Below are positions 24,300 to 36,683 of a stretch of 64,000 nt of DNA, piece by piece (position 1 is the stretch's first letter; the number at the start of each line of letters is the position of its first letter). The position numbers were made by a program, and so were the translations under genes. Origin of the DNA: Hanleya hanleyi (Eukaryota; Mollusca; Polyplacophora; Lepidopleurida; Hanleyidae); assembly GCA_036873755.1 (NCBI GenBank), contig JAVTVY010016160.1, forward strand, positions 1 through 64,000, given 5' to 3'. A model generated the notes under the pieces. It made no database searches and was not told the origin of the DNA. It was given only the letters and a program-made list of their open reading frames with translations.

Positions 24300-26740
24300 A
24301 CTGTCAGGTTGTTCTAGTTACTTGTTAATACTATTTTCAACTTCTTCTCTCATATAGAATTCAGTACCGTTTTCTCATTCAGTCAAAGTTGTACAAAATT
24401 GCTTGTGCGAAATCTTCTAGTCCAGTTACTGTTATATTTGCAAAAGACTATAGTCCAATACATGTACCAATAAAAACGTCAACAATGGTTTCAAGTTCAA
24501 CAAATAACAGTTTATTCAGTATGTACAACTTCCGCTTGTATACCAGTTTGTAATACTTGTCTCTATCCTAGTTCTTATGTATATATCTTCTTCTCTGTTG
24601 TGCCAACTTGGTTGGTTGAATTTAGATTATTGTCCGAAACGGTTGTGCATAGAATTTCTTGATCATCTGGTTCAATCCGCAAAAATATAACTAATATGGC
24701 ACTGCGTTTGCACACAGTATTAGGTCAATCCTGGGTTTAGCCTAAATAGCAATGAAACTCGTATAATAAAGTTGTTGCGCGAAAACGGTTTCAGCCTGCA
24801 CGGAAACGGTGGCAGCCCCGAGCGAATTACAACACATATAAGGGAAGTGGGAAGAGGTGCCGACATACTGGCAGAGCCACATGACTTCACAGTATAGTCT
24901 TCTGGTTAACCTATAGACTGGGAAACCGTTCCAGCCCTGTGCGAAAACTGTTGCTTCGTGCAGGAATGGTTGTGCTGGCTTAAATATACTAAAACTGCTT
25001 CTTGTGCCAAAACGGTTTATTTTCCCTATCTGGTAATACTAAGTTCCATGTTAACTGCTTCTGTCTTGTCTTTTGCTTGCATCAATTTTGGTATTGTCAG
25101 AGAGAACTTCTATGTTCGGCTCTGAGAGCATCACCAAACATTCTGTGCAGAAACGGTTGTTTTCATAGATTTCTGACAAAGCAGGGCGGAGCCTAAAAAC
25201 TACATGAAATGAGACGATCTGATTGGCCGAGAGCCGAAGTTTGGCTACTGTCAATCACAATTGTACATAGAATGGCTGAAAATACTAAATGGGGAAATAT
25301 TTCAATACCCCATACGATTTTATTACAAAATCATTTTCATATAATTATTTCATGTTTCTGACTGAACTTATGAGAGAAATATACCCAAAGATCTGAAGTT
25401 TGTATTCTGTGTTTAAATACAACTTCTTTCATCGCTAATTTATGAAACGAGGTCGGGAGACACTGTCAGATTTCTCCGCCAGGTTCCCGCTCCATCCTCA
25501 AACAGTGTTCGCTACGGAATCATACCGGCTTTCCGTGCGATAAAACAGAAGAATGGAGATGCTATCTGAACGATTCCTAACCGCATGGTAAGCGTAATAC
25601 TACCAAATTCCAAGTTATAGTGTCTCAGACGCTAACTCGCCCGACAAATATAGTTTTAGATCGAAAATCTATAACTTGATATCAGCACAAGCATGCAGTA
25701 AAAAATGGCGGCAAATCTTGTTCCATGAATTTTGATAAATTTCTAAAATCTATAGCGCCTAAATTAATACGTATTATGAGCTCGCACTTCGTCATTATCA
25801 ACTTAAATCTATTGTGCAAACACCGATAAGTAGGAATTTGCATGAAATGACGCGACAATGATGAAACTCACGGATTTCCGACTCTGGGAGTAAATTTCTC
25901 AACAGGCCAAATTTCATTACACAGACGATGTTTGCGTGTGGCTCTCGACGGTCCAATGTTTATGGTTCGGCTCTGGAGTTGAGGCTCCAGAATGTGGGCG
26001 CTTTATTCAAACATAGATCTTAAACATATTATACTGATGATTTTCCCCCCATTATTTCGTCCTATATTATCTTAGCGTGCTGTAATGTTTTGTGTGTAAA
26101 TAGTCATATTTTGTCTTGCCTATTTGTGATTTATAGGCGATCAACAGCTCTCCGTAAAGTTTTATTTTTTTAAGATTTCGTCTCCAACTTGAACTTGAAA
26201 GTAGGCCTTCCGAACAATACATTTTCAACTCAACCAATTATTAGTAGTCTGCGAGGGTGTTTTGTTGTGTCCCTGCTCTTTCCTATGCCTTATAACCCCC
26301 CCAAAAAGTTTTGTCTAGCACCCATCTAAAATGTCAATAAGAAAAAGAGCGACATTCTGCCCTAACGTGAAAGTATTATACTTCGTGTGAACTGACAAGC
26401 ATGTACAAACACGGAATATTATTATATTTCCAGTGAGTGATTAAAACAAATAATGAAAACGGCAGGTTAATTGATACATATGTGTACATATACCGCCAAT
26501 ACTCTAATTCTGGTGATTCAAAACTCTGTTTCAATCTGCAGGTTCTTGTAGTAAAAGTTTTATTAGTTGACCAACTACGGTATATCATCGTGGTGGAAAA
26601 CGATGCCGTTTCATATGATCCCACAGAAAAATATGCTGATTGCATATTTTTTAAAACATCGCAAGAACCCAAAATTAGTTATTGTGATGATTTGTATCCC
26701 AGCCACACTTTTATTGTAGGTGTTCATGTGGTCATCTTGA
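24300..26740. other. No gene recognised; scattered GAAACGGTT motifs
   Basis: The stretch has no convincing protein. From 24640 to 25160, AAACGGTT(G/T) or its complement recurs about eight times, usually beside GTGC(A/G), as in a decayed minisatellite. 26437-26754 is open for 105 codons but ends at a LINE fragment and shows no domain. Confidence 0.5.
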
Positions 26741-26749
26741 ATGGCACAT

Positions 26750-27003
26750 ATTGAGAAACCATGGTTTAATGATGACTGCAAGGAAGCAAGGAAACGTAGG
26801 AAGAAAGCTGAACGGTGTTTCCGCCGACATCAAAATTCTGAAAATTTGAAAGATCTGAGCTTCTAGAGCTAAAGCTCGAAGAATCGTGAAACAGAGCAAA
26901 CGTGACTCTTGGAAAAATTATGTTTCCAAGATCGATACACATACTCCTATAACAAAAGTTTGGAATACCACCCAAAGAACAAAAGGAGAAAAGCTTCAAG
27001 TCT
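26750..27003 (+). pseudogene. LINE ORF2 linker fragment (between endonuclease and RT)
   Basis: The plus strand reads KPWFNDDCKEARKRRKKAER, then after a stop and frameshift continues with RAKARRIVKQSKRDSWKNYV and ..KVWNTTQRTKGEK. The PWWN(D/E)EC..A...R..A and RA.AR...R..KR.SW..Y patterns are typical of the segment after the endonuclease in Jockey/CR1-type LINEs. At least one frameshift and two stops make it a pseudogene. Confidence 0.75.
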
Positions 27004-27029
27004 AGTGTTCATCTCAACGATGGAAATCA

Positions 27030-27853
27030 GGTGTTTTTCATCAGGTGGTAAGCCGTACGACGTCGGGCATTACAGGTAAGATTCTCTGGGTATTCTTGCA
27101 TTTACACGATTACCCCATGTTGAGACGTTTACTCCATCCGAGGTCCACGATGCTCATCCATTAACATCAGATGAGTTGTTTGAGCGCATCTGTCATCACA
27201 GCTCTCGAGTTATCGTATCTAATTCCGCTGAAGTCGGTGCTACCCTAGGATCCGTGTGGATACTTCACAGTCCCCATATGAACAGCCGCAATAAAAGCGC
27301 GGCTGAGATACTAAGGCTACGTCCGAGAATCCTTCGTATTCTGGGGTCTGAATGTTAAGTGCCGAGGGGTGCATTCCTGTGGTGTCATATGGTTGCTTTT
27401 TGGACACCAGACATCGTCAATTTTTTCCACCTCCTGCAAATCGCTCCAATTTATTATCTGTCTGTATGTGGCAGGATTTTGCTGGTGGACTGTCAGTCAC
27501 CGAGGCCAGTCCTCTGTACATTTCACTCGAAAAATATATGTAGGTTTATTGTTTTGGTGGGAAATTTAAGTCGTACGACGTCGGGCATTACATGTTAGTT
27601 TCTCTGGGTATTCTTGCATTTACCAGGTTACCCCATGTTGAGACGTTTATTCCACCCGACGTCAACGATGCCCATCCACTAACACCAGATGAGTTGTTTG
27701 AGCTGATTTGTCATCACAGCTCCCGATCTAGCGTATCTAATTCCGCTTAAGTCGGTGCTAGCGGCCGTGTGGATATTTCATAGTCTCCACATGAAAATCA
27801 GCAATAAAAGCTCGGATGAGATACTAAGGCTACGTCCGAGAATCCACCGTATT
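27030..27853 (-). repeat. Dispersed 500-bp unit, tandem dimer in reverse
   Basis: Two head-to-tail copies are joined at about 27445-27545, where one copy's AAATCGCTCCAATTTATTA end runs into the next. The second is interrupted at 27853 by the 7.2-kb element and resumes at 35077. Confidence 0.75.
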
Positions 27854-28224
27854 TACTCTGGGATCCAGGATCGGGTTTTGGTGAAATTTTTCACCCCATC
27901 GGCAAGATAATTCCCATCTATACCATGACTTTCTATGGCTATGAGGGGTATTACACAGGGTGGATGTAGAGTTCCAAAGTGGTGCAGTTTTTACCTGCGG
28001 CACGCAGGTCTACGGGAGGCTCGCGTTGTTGTTGTTGTTCTTCTTGTTCTTGTGACTTTTTGAAATGCGCATGCGCTAAAAGAGTGTGATCTCTGCCACA
28101 CTTTTCTTTTCAACCTCCGATCTCACATGACAACACTGTCTTCAGGCGCGTTTGAATTCATTTGCAACTATATTCTGTGAAATGAATTATTGCTTCGTTA
28201 TTTTCCGGATTGGATTGATAATAC

Positions 28225-28520
28225 ATGAAAATAGTGTGAATAACGTCAAAGGACCTACGAATTAGGGCAGGCATTAGGACTCCGACACGCACTGAACTTT
28301 TGGACCCCCAGTTGAAATCCTGCCTATATTAAGATGGGCACGGCCTAAGTTAGAATCACCAGTGATTTTAATCAAAAATCATCAGAAATTTTCATCAAAA
28401 GTAGGTCAGCTCGAAACATGCTGGCAACAGTCCCCTAATGCACCTTCATGCCCAGTGTGAATAACGTCACAGGATATAAGAAGTAGGGTAGGCATTAGGA
28501 CTCCAGCGCACGCTGAACTG
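28225..28520. repeat. Two copies of the CAGTGTGAATAACGTC family
   Basis: GTGTGAATAACGTCA.AGGA occurs at 28226 and 28453, each followed by GGCAGGCATTAGGACTCC-like sequence. The second copy is split at 28521-29013 by another element and continues at 29024-29450 with the segments seen at 4964-6300. Confidence 0.65.
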
Positions 28521-28570
28521 GTTAAGGATAGTTCCCATGGCCCAAAATCAAGTAGCCTAGGCCATGAAAT

Positions 28571-28619
28571 CACGTGACTGAAGGCTAAATCACGTGACTG
28601 AAGACCATGAAATCACGTG
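28571..28619. promoter_or_regulatory. Three TCACGTGA palindromes
   Basis: CACGTG at 28571, 28591 and 28614, each in the context AATCACGTGACT. This is the consensus bound by bHLH-zip factors of the MITF/TFEB and USF type. Whether it is used here is unknown. Confidence 0.5.
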
Positions 28620-28698
28620 ACTAATGCTCTAAAGCATGATTACGTCTAATTAGGATGCAAATTTGCGCTAATTAGTGTTCAATCAGTATTACTGGTTA

Positions 28699-28744
28699 CG
28701 GGTTAGGGTTAGGTTTAGGGTTTTGGGGTTAGGGTTAGGGTTAG
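28699..28744. repeat. Interstitial telomere-type repeat (TTAGGG)n
   Basis: About seven units of GGTTAGGG, TTTAGGG or TTTTGGGG type in a row. TTAGGG is the telomere repeat of molluscs and most animals. It lies inside the 493-bp element, so it probably moved with it. Confidence 0.85.
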
Positions 28745-28790
28745 ATTTGTGTTAGGTATATTAAAAAAAATCCAACGGTTGCTTTCAGCT

Positions 28791-28862
28791 GCTTCCGTGG
28801 CTCAGGGGTAAGATGCATTACTATGGAGCAAAGAATGGCGGGTTCGATCCCCGTCGATGCTA
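28791..28862 (+). repeat. tRNA-like sequence inside the 493-bp element
   Basis: TGGCTCAGGGGTAAG at 28798-28812 resembles an A box, and GGTTCGATCC at 28841-28850 is a perfect B box inside a CGGG..CCCG stem. The total length of about 72 is tRNA-sized. The acceptor and anticodon stems are poor, so I call it a tRNA-derived sequence rather than a gene. Confidence 0.5.
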
Positions 28863-30984
28863 GTTCGTTATTTTCGGACAGGTTTTTTCTACCTCTTAAA
28901 TTGTTGGACGGGTAAATACAGTGCCCCAACAACATGTGGAAATTGCTGGAAAAATTCGAAGTCCAACAAATAACATGCCACTTGATTGTGGGCCATGGGA
29001 ACTATCCTCGACCCGCTGAACTGTTGGAGCCCCAGTTGAAATCCTGCCTATATTAAGATGGGCACGGCTCAAGTTAGATTCACGAGTGATTTTAATCAAA
29101 AATCACCAGAAATTTTCATCAAAAGTAGGTCAGCTCGAAACATGCTGGTAACAGTCCCCTAAAGCACCTTCATGCCAAAAATCAAGGTGCTAATATCAAC
29201 GGTACACTCAAATATAACATATCTCTCAGATATAACATATATATAAATATTAATATTCATGTCACTGTTCCATTGTTTCTCTTGTTTGTATTCCTCTTAA
29301 AATTTTGTACTCTGCCTTTGACTGGTCTTTGTACAATTAAATTTTGATCTTGAATGCTTATTTTGCCGACGAAATTAAGGATTCAGATGGACTCACTCAT
29401 TACCGGACAATTTCAAATGGTAGCCCACTTCGAAGGGACAGAAATGACTATGTAGTATTTAATGAGTTAGACACCCCTGTGCGCGAACAATACCTCACAG
29501 TTGTGCAGTTATATTGTGCATTTTCGGTTACAAGCATGACATTTGGCAAATAGCTATTTCGAATGATTCTCTTTCGGAACATAGCCTCTCTATCCTCATT
29601 CTCGCAAGGCAGGGCCTTGCTTCGCTGGTATTGATGTTCCCGTCCTCTTCCGCACTCAGAATCCCTTTAGAATAGCATTAATCACTTCCGTAAATTCAAT
29701 ACTTATGTGTATCAGCAGACAATGCGCAGAAACATATTGCATTTGACATCATTCGCTCAAGTCAGAGCCCATTTCTGCTAGAATTTACTGGTTCTATACA
29801 CAATTTACGTTACTTTGTCAATCAGTTTTACGAATGGAATTACGTCACATATAGCAGATACTGACCATAAAAACGATCTAGTTGACCTCGTGGCCAAAAG
29901 CTAGGGCCTTTGTTTTGCTGGAGGAGTTTTTTAGTTTGATTTTGATACTTAGATACCTTTCGCATTGACTTTAACGTGGCAGTCATTTTCGTGAATGCAA
30001 CAATTTGATGTATGAAAAAATAATAACGAGAATTCGACATCATTAGAAATGTTTCTTGTTTGCAGAATTTGATTTTAAAGAAAAGAAATTAATAAAATTA
30101 GCAAACTCCGAAAAGGCTTGGCCGAACATGCCTGATAAGATGATATTTCCTAAGAATGAAATAGTTAATCATTTATATAGAAGAAGCAAACCATGTCTTG
30201 GTATTGACTTGCTGCGTGGAAAAGAGTGGCAAGGAATTTAGTTCGCAGATGATAACGAACGTAAATGCAGAAACCTAATTAATTATTTTAATCGAATATC
30301 AAGACTGTAACAGACCTCAATTTGAATAGGGAACAAGTGTCATTATGCCTCTTGGACAGTTCGATAAAGCCTTAAATCCCATTCCGTAGTTTCACAGATC
30401 AAAGTGATAGACCTGATACTAAATTTATTGAAAAATAACTTTGAAGGAAATATAAATTTTCCATTTTGATCGGCAAAGTAAGTGAGAAGGGAGACTGAAG
30501 AGCGCAGATTTTCGCACTTAGACTAAATCCTCAAAATTTGTTTGGATTTCCAAATATTTGAAAGCCTTTTTGATTTGCAAAAAGTAACGGCTGAACCGAA
30601 TGTTTTGAAACTTGGCATACACGATACTTGTACCAAAACATTGCCAAAGCCATCATGTTGAGTTCGTCTGTCAATTCAGTATAGACGGCACGGCCCAGTC
30701 AAAGTCGTCGGATTTTGAATGGGGAGGTGAATATATATATATATGGTATCAGAACTATTACGCAATCCCTACAATTGTGGGTTACAAGTTGAAAATTACT
30801 TCCCTTGGCATGAAAACACTGGCAGATGGCGCTTTTTTCTACAATTACCACTACCTCCGCTGGTATGTCTTTCACTGTATTATTGCCACTGCCGCAGGTT
30901 TTGACTACAATGTAGTCATTTCTCACTTGTTTTATATAACGGACGATATGTTCCACTACTGACATTCATTTTACTTTGCCGAAA

Positions 30985-32095
30985 ATGGGGGTAGGTGTAT
31001 TTTAATCTACGTAGCTTTTTTGTCATTGGTCTAATCTGCTTAAACAGTATCATATATTATTCACTAATAGTAGCAGAGTTATATGTTATCAAAATTTGTT
31101 CCTGTATCCTGTCATTGTAACGTCACTTGGGGACCATATCCGAATGTCAACTGAAAAAATTGCTCCCGTTTAGAAAAGTGGGTAGGTGTATTTGTATAGC
31201 TATATCTCCCTTATTTTTGAAGCAATCTATGTAAACGTGATGAAGTTTTGCTCCGTGTTACCTTTCGAGGTTTTTTAATACCTAAGATCGTGGTTGTATC
31301 CCAACCATATGGTGTATTTGGAGGTGATATTCAAATGAAATTTTATCGGAAAAATATATTGCCTCTTAAATGTGATTGAACTGCCATATCTTTCTTAATA
31401 ATGGTCCTAACTGTCTGAAATTCATTATATTTTATTGAGCATTTATGCCATTGCCATATACAACCACGATTCATTTTTGTATCTCAACCTAGTATGACAT
31501 ACTTGGGGGCCGTATCCAAATGTCAATTTGAAAAAAAAATACTCCTTTCCAAAATGGGGGTATATGTCCGTGTGTTGCTATATCCTTCTTATTACTGATC
31601 CAAATATGTCTGAATATCGTGATATAATTCTCAGAAGTAGTTAGCAGTGTTTTTCAGTTAGTACTTTTGCTTCATCGTTCAACCGTATGATGTAATTGGG
31701 GATTGTATTCAAATTTCACTTGAACAAATCTACTCCGTCTTGAAAAGGGGATTATGTGTAAATGACCTGCTACATATTTCTTAATAATTATTTGGCCTGT
31801 CTGAACTGCCTCATTTATTTCTCAGCAGTTGAAAGCGAAGTTATATATGAGCGAGATAGATGGTAGTTTTCCAATTCCATAATATCAAGTCGAAAACGTA
31901 ATCGCGGTTGCTAAAAGGGGTATGTTTGATTATATAGTAATATTTTTTTCAATACTGATCCAACCTGCACGAACTGTGTCGTGTATTAGTGAACACTGTC
32001 ATCATATTTTTATCATATGTAACCGAGATTCGTTTTAAAATACAAACTGTTCTCTGTTGAAATATATGGGAGAGCAGGACATAGGTAATATTTTC
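30985..32095 (+). repeat. Diverged tandem repeat, about 190-bp unit, left array
   Basis: About six units are marked by AAAAGGGG-TATGTGTA or AAATGGGGGTA.(A/G)TGT starts (31000, 31176, 31551, 31743, 31912). Each is followed by ATATC(T/C)(C/T)TTCTTA.TA and then GG.(G/C)(A/C).(T/G)AT.CAAAT. Right-array copies at 33950-34870 run in the opposite direction. Confidence 0.6.
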
Positions 32096-33949
32096 AGCAT
32101 ATCTTCTTAATGAATAGTTCGTCTGTAACTGTGTTACTATATATCTCTTAAGAACAACTGCATCCGTTATTCACAGAGTCAGTAATTGTAGTTCAGCTGT
32201 TTATTTGACTGCCAAATATTAGTTTTCCTGAGACTTGTAAAAGCTACAGAATGAGTGGTACAATAAAGCCAGGTAACTTTAATACTTGCCGCATACTGTA
32301 TCGGTGATAAATTCACTATGGCCAAAAATATTATTTTTTTCATGAAATTGAGGGAAATTTCAGATCTCACTGTACACCTCCAGCTTCATAAAATTTATTG
32401 CAACAGTTTCATGTTTATTTTTCAGCTTCTTTGAGTAAGCTTTCCACTGGAGCTTCATCGATAAATTACGGAACAACTTATTCAAAATTCACACTCGCCA
32501 AGCAAATATTCACCGCATTGCTAATCAAGTTGGACGACTCGATACGAAGTTAATTTCTAAAATGTCCCTTGAAGCTGAATTGGTTCCCATTATCTGTGGA
32601 AGAGGGACACTGGATCACACATCAGGCAAACCTGGGCCCAAGATGATGAGCTTTGATGTGAAACATTGGATTTTGATAATTGTGCATTCACGAGGTTTAG
32701 AAAAATGACCCGAATAATAAAACGATTCCTTCATTAAATGACATCTTGTCCCTGTCATATTCGTTTTATCTCTGATTATTAGTGCACGACTTTATATTCC
32801 AAAACGATTAAACCGGAAACTTTGGTGCATTCAGCCTCGATTGCGACAAATATATTCATCATTATGCTTAGCATAAGATAACAATCTGCAAAAGGCAAGT
32901 CATTTGACCTCAACATGTCATTTAATTAATAATGATGCTGAAGTGACTCTTGATGATGTAAACCGACTCCGTTCTTCAAGTGTCAATACCTTCTGTCCTT
33001 AATTACGGTATACCATCTGCTGACTGCGACTGACTGTAACCAACCAGACGTATACGTAGTTCCAAAACGTAGCTGATTGAGTGCTCAATATCAAGCTATG
33101 TATGTGTGAAGAGTTAAACGAATAGCTCGATTATGTCCTAAAAAGTATGAATGATGTGAATTATGCTTCTAGTATGTTTTCCCCTTCTTGAAATCAGCTA
33201 AAGGTGGTTACGCTGGGGACGGGGGGTTCAAGTCTGATAATATGAGATGGACAAGCTCAGGCCAAGCTAAAACGATGGTAGAGAGTTAGATGTGTATTCG
33301 AGTTCCGCGAAACGCTCCATGGTAAGCGCCATATGTGCGTCTGGCCTTATACGTAATTCCTGATCTTTTACACGAAGTATAGTAGTAATATGTTCAAAAT
33401 AAACCAGGATAAAAAGTTCCCGGTTTGATGTGTTGTAAAGAGAGTTAGATGTTCGCTTTTTGGAAAAAATACATGCGGTTATTACTGCTGTTCTAAGGGG
33501 ATTTCCAACTACTATAATTGGGTAACTCCAACAGATAAGCCACTGCACTAAAGCTGTATTACTTTGTTGTTCTGTGATTAGCAAAGTTCTTTTCAATGCA
33601 TTATTCACGTAATCAGTCTGAGAAGGTACTTTAGGTCACCAACCTAAAAATTAGCTCACCAGCTCGGCGATGATTGTCTTCAACAGCCATGCTCACTCAA
33701 TCCTACCTGCTATTAATCTTCTGGTAGGCTTGAATTGTGAAATTGGACTGAATATACTACCTATTTTTTTGTGTTCATTCGTAAATTGAATACAGACCAT
33801 GTGATATCATACGGTTAATATACAAGAACACTTGTACTTTTACACATACTGATCAATTCTGAATATTGGTTAATGTTTAGACACACTGAATCAATAATCA
33901 TTAGAATGTAATTATATCAATATCGTCTTTGCGAGAGGGAGCATTTTAT

Positions 33950-34870
33950 TTCTATCAGTAATTCTGATATGACCCCTATTTGTTGTCAAGGTTGAAATGA
34001 AAAAAAACAAAAACAAACAAATGCTGACATTACGCTACTCTGTCAATAGTGCTGAGTAGTCGGAAATGAATTTTAGTCAGATTAGCCAATATTGAAGGGG
34101 CTATACACATATACACCCGCCTTTCAGAGGGTTCATTTTTTGTTCTTTTGACACGTGAATATTACATCCAAGGGACATCATACAACTGGGATACAAAAAA
34201 CAGCTGTGATAATAATAAACACTACGCAAAATGCTGAACTGTATATGATCATGTTTAGAAAGATTGGATTATTTCATAAGTGAATTACGACCATTGAAAA
34301 TGAATATTTTTTTCAAGTTGATATTTGGATACGGCCCCTGAATGATGTCCTACATCGAGAAACAAAACCAAATCCTGATTGTATATAAATGTGGCATATA
34401 TAATAATTACAATATAATAAATTTCAGATACGGTTATTAATAAGAAAGATATGTCAATTTATTCACACATGCCCCCTTCTTCAATTGGGTGATTTTTTTG
34501 TTCAAATAACATTTAAGTTTTACCTCCCAATTGTACCATAGGATTTGAATACAACTACGACCTTAGGCATTAAAAAACTGCGCCACACAGCACGGAACAA
34601 TAAATAATGATGTTTAGATAGATGGGATCAGTGTTGAGAGATATATAGCAATTCAAATACATATACCCCTTTTTGAAAGGTAGTATTTTTCTCAGGTGAC
34701 ATTTGGATATGGTCCCCACGTGACGCCACACGATTCGATTACATAAACAAATCATGATATTATATAACTCTGAAACATTATTGATGAGTAATATGTACTA
34801 TAGCTTAGATCGATTGGGCTATAATTAAGAAAGAATGGGTTGTTTAAAGTCACCTGCCCCCTTTTTCGGT
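33950..34870 (-). repeat. Diverged tandem repeat, about 190-bp unit, right array
   Basis: Reverse-complement units of the left array, with CATATACCCCTTTTTGAAAGG-type unit ends at 34100, 34470, 34660 and 34850, and ATTTGGATA(C/T)GG(C/T)CCC at 34325 and 34705. The two arrays make the inner part of the 7.2-kb element a large imperfect inverted repeat. Confidence 0.6.
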
Positions 34871-35076
34871 GGAACAGAACGAATATATTTTGGGTGTCAT
34901 TTCGGCAGCAATAAAAAAAACTTTGGAGAAACTTTGCACCACTTTGGAAGTCTACATCCACCCTGGTTGATACCCGCAATGATCATAGAAATTCATGGTA
35001 TAAATGAAAATTATCTTGCCGGTGGGGTGAATAAATTTCTAAAATGAGGCCATTTTTCAACTTGGCTCCCAGACTA

Positions 35077-35195
35077 ATTCTTGGGTCTGAATGTTAGGTG
35101 CTGAGGGATGCTTTGCTGTGGTGTCATATGGTTGTTTTTTGTCAACAGGCTTCGTCAATTTTTCCCACCTCTTGCATATCGCTCCAATAAACTAA
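35077..35195 (-). repeat. Remainder of the dispersed unit split by the 7.2-kb element
   Basis: It resumes with ATTCTTGGGTCTGAATGTTA and ends CCCACCTCTTGCATATCGCT. It is continuous with the copy that stops at 27853. Confidence 0.8.
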
Positions 35196-35429
35196 CATAG
35201 TATAGAGATTGCAAATAAACTAGGCGAAACAATTGCCAAAAACACCTCGTCAGATAATTATGTGCCTAAATTGTAAAGTTTCCAAAAAAGGGAGGAGAAA
35301 ATTGAAATAAAGGTTTCTTCCAATAACTGTGAAGGTTATAACGCTATGTTTACAATTGAGGAACTTCTCTCACGGAAGCTAACGATTCTGCTTCAGGCCC
35401 TGATAATATTCATCATCAACTTTTGAAAT

Positions 35430-35760
35430 ATCTACCCGAATTTTAAGATTGTAAAAGGTTTGGAGCAGCTACATTAGAAGATCGGGTGAACGAAGACTGT
35501 ATCTTAGGTTATTTGAGAGAACTAGGATTGCTGCATAAGTTTTAATGTGTGTATTTTGTTATGTGTTGGATTAAGTTATTAACTTGAATACTTGGAATTT
35601 TGTTCGAGCGGCGCTATATAGCTGAAATATTGCTGACGTTAAACCTTAATTTTCTCTCTCTCGCTCCTTGTTTGATCGTCGCTATATAGCCGAAATATTG
35701 TTGAACTGACGTTAAACCTTAATTCTCTCTCTCTCTCTCTCTCTCTCTTGAATGACATGA
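35430..35760 (+). mobile_element. LINE 3' end plus a second tail
   Basis: The ending YLRELGLLHKF and the tail ending at about 35655 match the other LINE 3' ends. Directly after it, a second bare tail (35668-35752) repeats TTTGATCGTCGCTATATAGC to a (TC)n run, indicating template reuse or a small tandem duplication. Confidence 0.7.
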
Positions 35761-36683
35761 CAACACGGCCCCTAGCACCGGCTTAAGCGGTATTAGATAC
35801 AAATAATCAATAACGATAATGTAATAGCTCTATGAAGTCATCTGATGGAAAACGATGAACAATGTGACCGTTAGATAGAAGATAAAGCCCAACCGAGGAA
35901 GTATTGTGGCGGACGCCGACCAAGCGCTTCATTCTCCGCCATATTGACCAGTTCCAAAATTACATCACAATGGCAGCGCAATCTCACAATATGCAGACAA
36001 CAATTAAACGCAACATAACGTGGGTGGTGGGAAACAATGCCGGCGTACTGACAAGATGTCATATGACTCCACAGCATACTGACTACGTAATTCTAAAAAC
36101 ATCACAAGAACAAAAACTGATCCCTGTGCTCATTTATATTCCAGTCACGCTTTTATTGTAGCTCTTGATGTAGACATCTTGAATGACATAACCACACGTC
36201 TCCTAGTATGGGCTTGAGTGGTGTTCTATACTAATATTTCAGAGCGATTATGTCTTATCAAGTTATCTGATGGAAATTTTTTAACTATGTGAACGCTAGA
36301 TAGAAGAAACAGCTCAAACGAGGGAGTGTTAATAGAATGCAAGTTCTTTTTCAGAACACGCATATATGCAAGAAACAATTTAAATTTTAGTTTTATGTTT
36401 GTTTTTCAATAATGTATCCACCGATAACACTGTCATAATCATCTTCCATATCCACTACACTGCTTATGTCGTATAGCATATAATGATATTAATTACATTC
36501 AGTACACTTAAATTAAAACAATCGATCTGATCAAGATCAAACAGAATGTTGACAATTCCGAAAACAACCATCAGCACAGAGGGTATCCTTTCGCAGGTTT
36601 GCTATTTTTACTTCAATGACTGACCGATTCCTTCAGTCAATCAGCGACTGGCTAATCTACTCTCCCCAGTCGCCAGTCATTTA

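Larger units (their letters stand above)
28521..29013. mobile_element. 493-bp inverted-repeat element with 10-bp flanking repeat
   Basis: The ten bases CGCTGAACTG flank both sides (28511-28520 and 29014-29023). Inside are inverted ends: GGATAGTTCCCATGGCCCA on the left, and its complement with TTGATTGTGGGCCATGGGAA on the right. Arms match over about 30 bases. The interior carries three CACGTG motifs, TTAGGG repeats and a tRNA-like sequence. A 9-10-base duplication fits Mutator-type elements, but no transposase is present. Confidence 0.75.
27854..35076. mobile_element. 7.2-kb inverted-repeat element that splits a repeat
   Basis: Left end TACTCTGGGATCC (27854) and right end GGCTCCCAGACTA (ending 35076) are inverted. 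Homology continues inside to about 130 bases (CACCCC.(A/T)CGGCAAGATAAT.. and CAGGGTGGATGTAGA). ATT flanks both sides. Uninterrupted copies of the split repeat read CGTATTCTGGGGTCTGAATG (27330), so the insertion is clear. Inside are nested elements and two inverted arrays of repeats of about 190 bp. No transposase frame is seen, so it is non-autonomous or decayed. The superfamily is not assigned. Confidence 0.8.

Noticed and set aside
23960..24300. Possible solo LTR (TGTAGCGGAAATT.. with AATAAA-like end near 24213)
   Set aside because: No matching second LTR, primer site or target duplication could be seen.
30612..30962. 116-codon frame in the 7.2-kb element
   Set aside because: No domain, contains a (TA)n run, and an antisense frame of similar length overlaps it.
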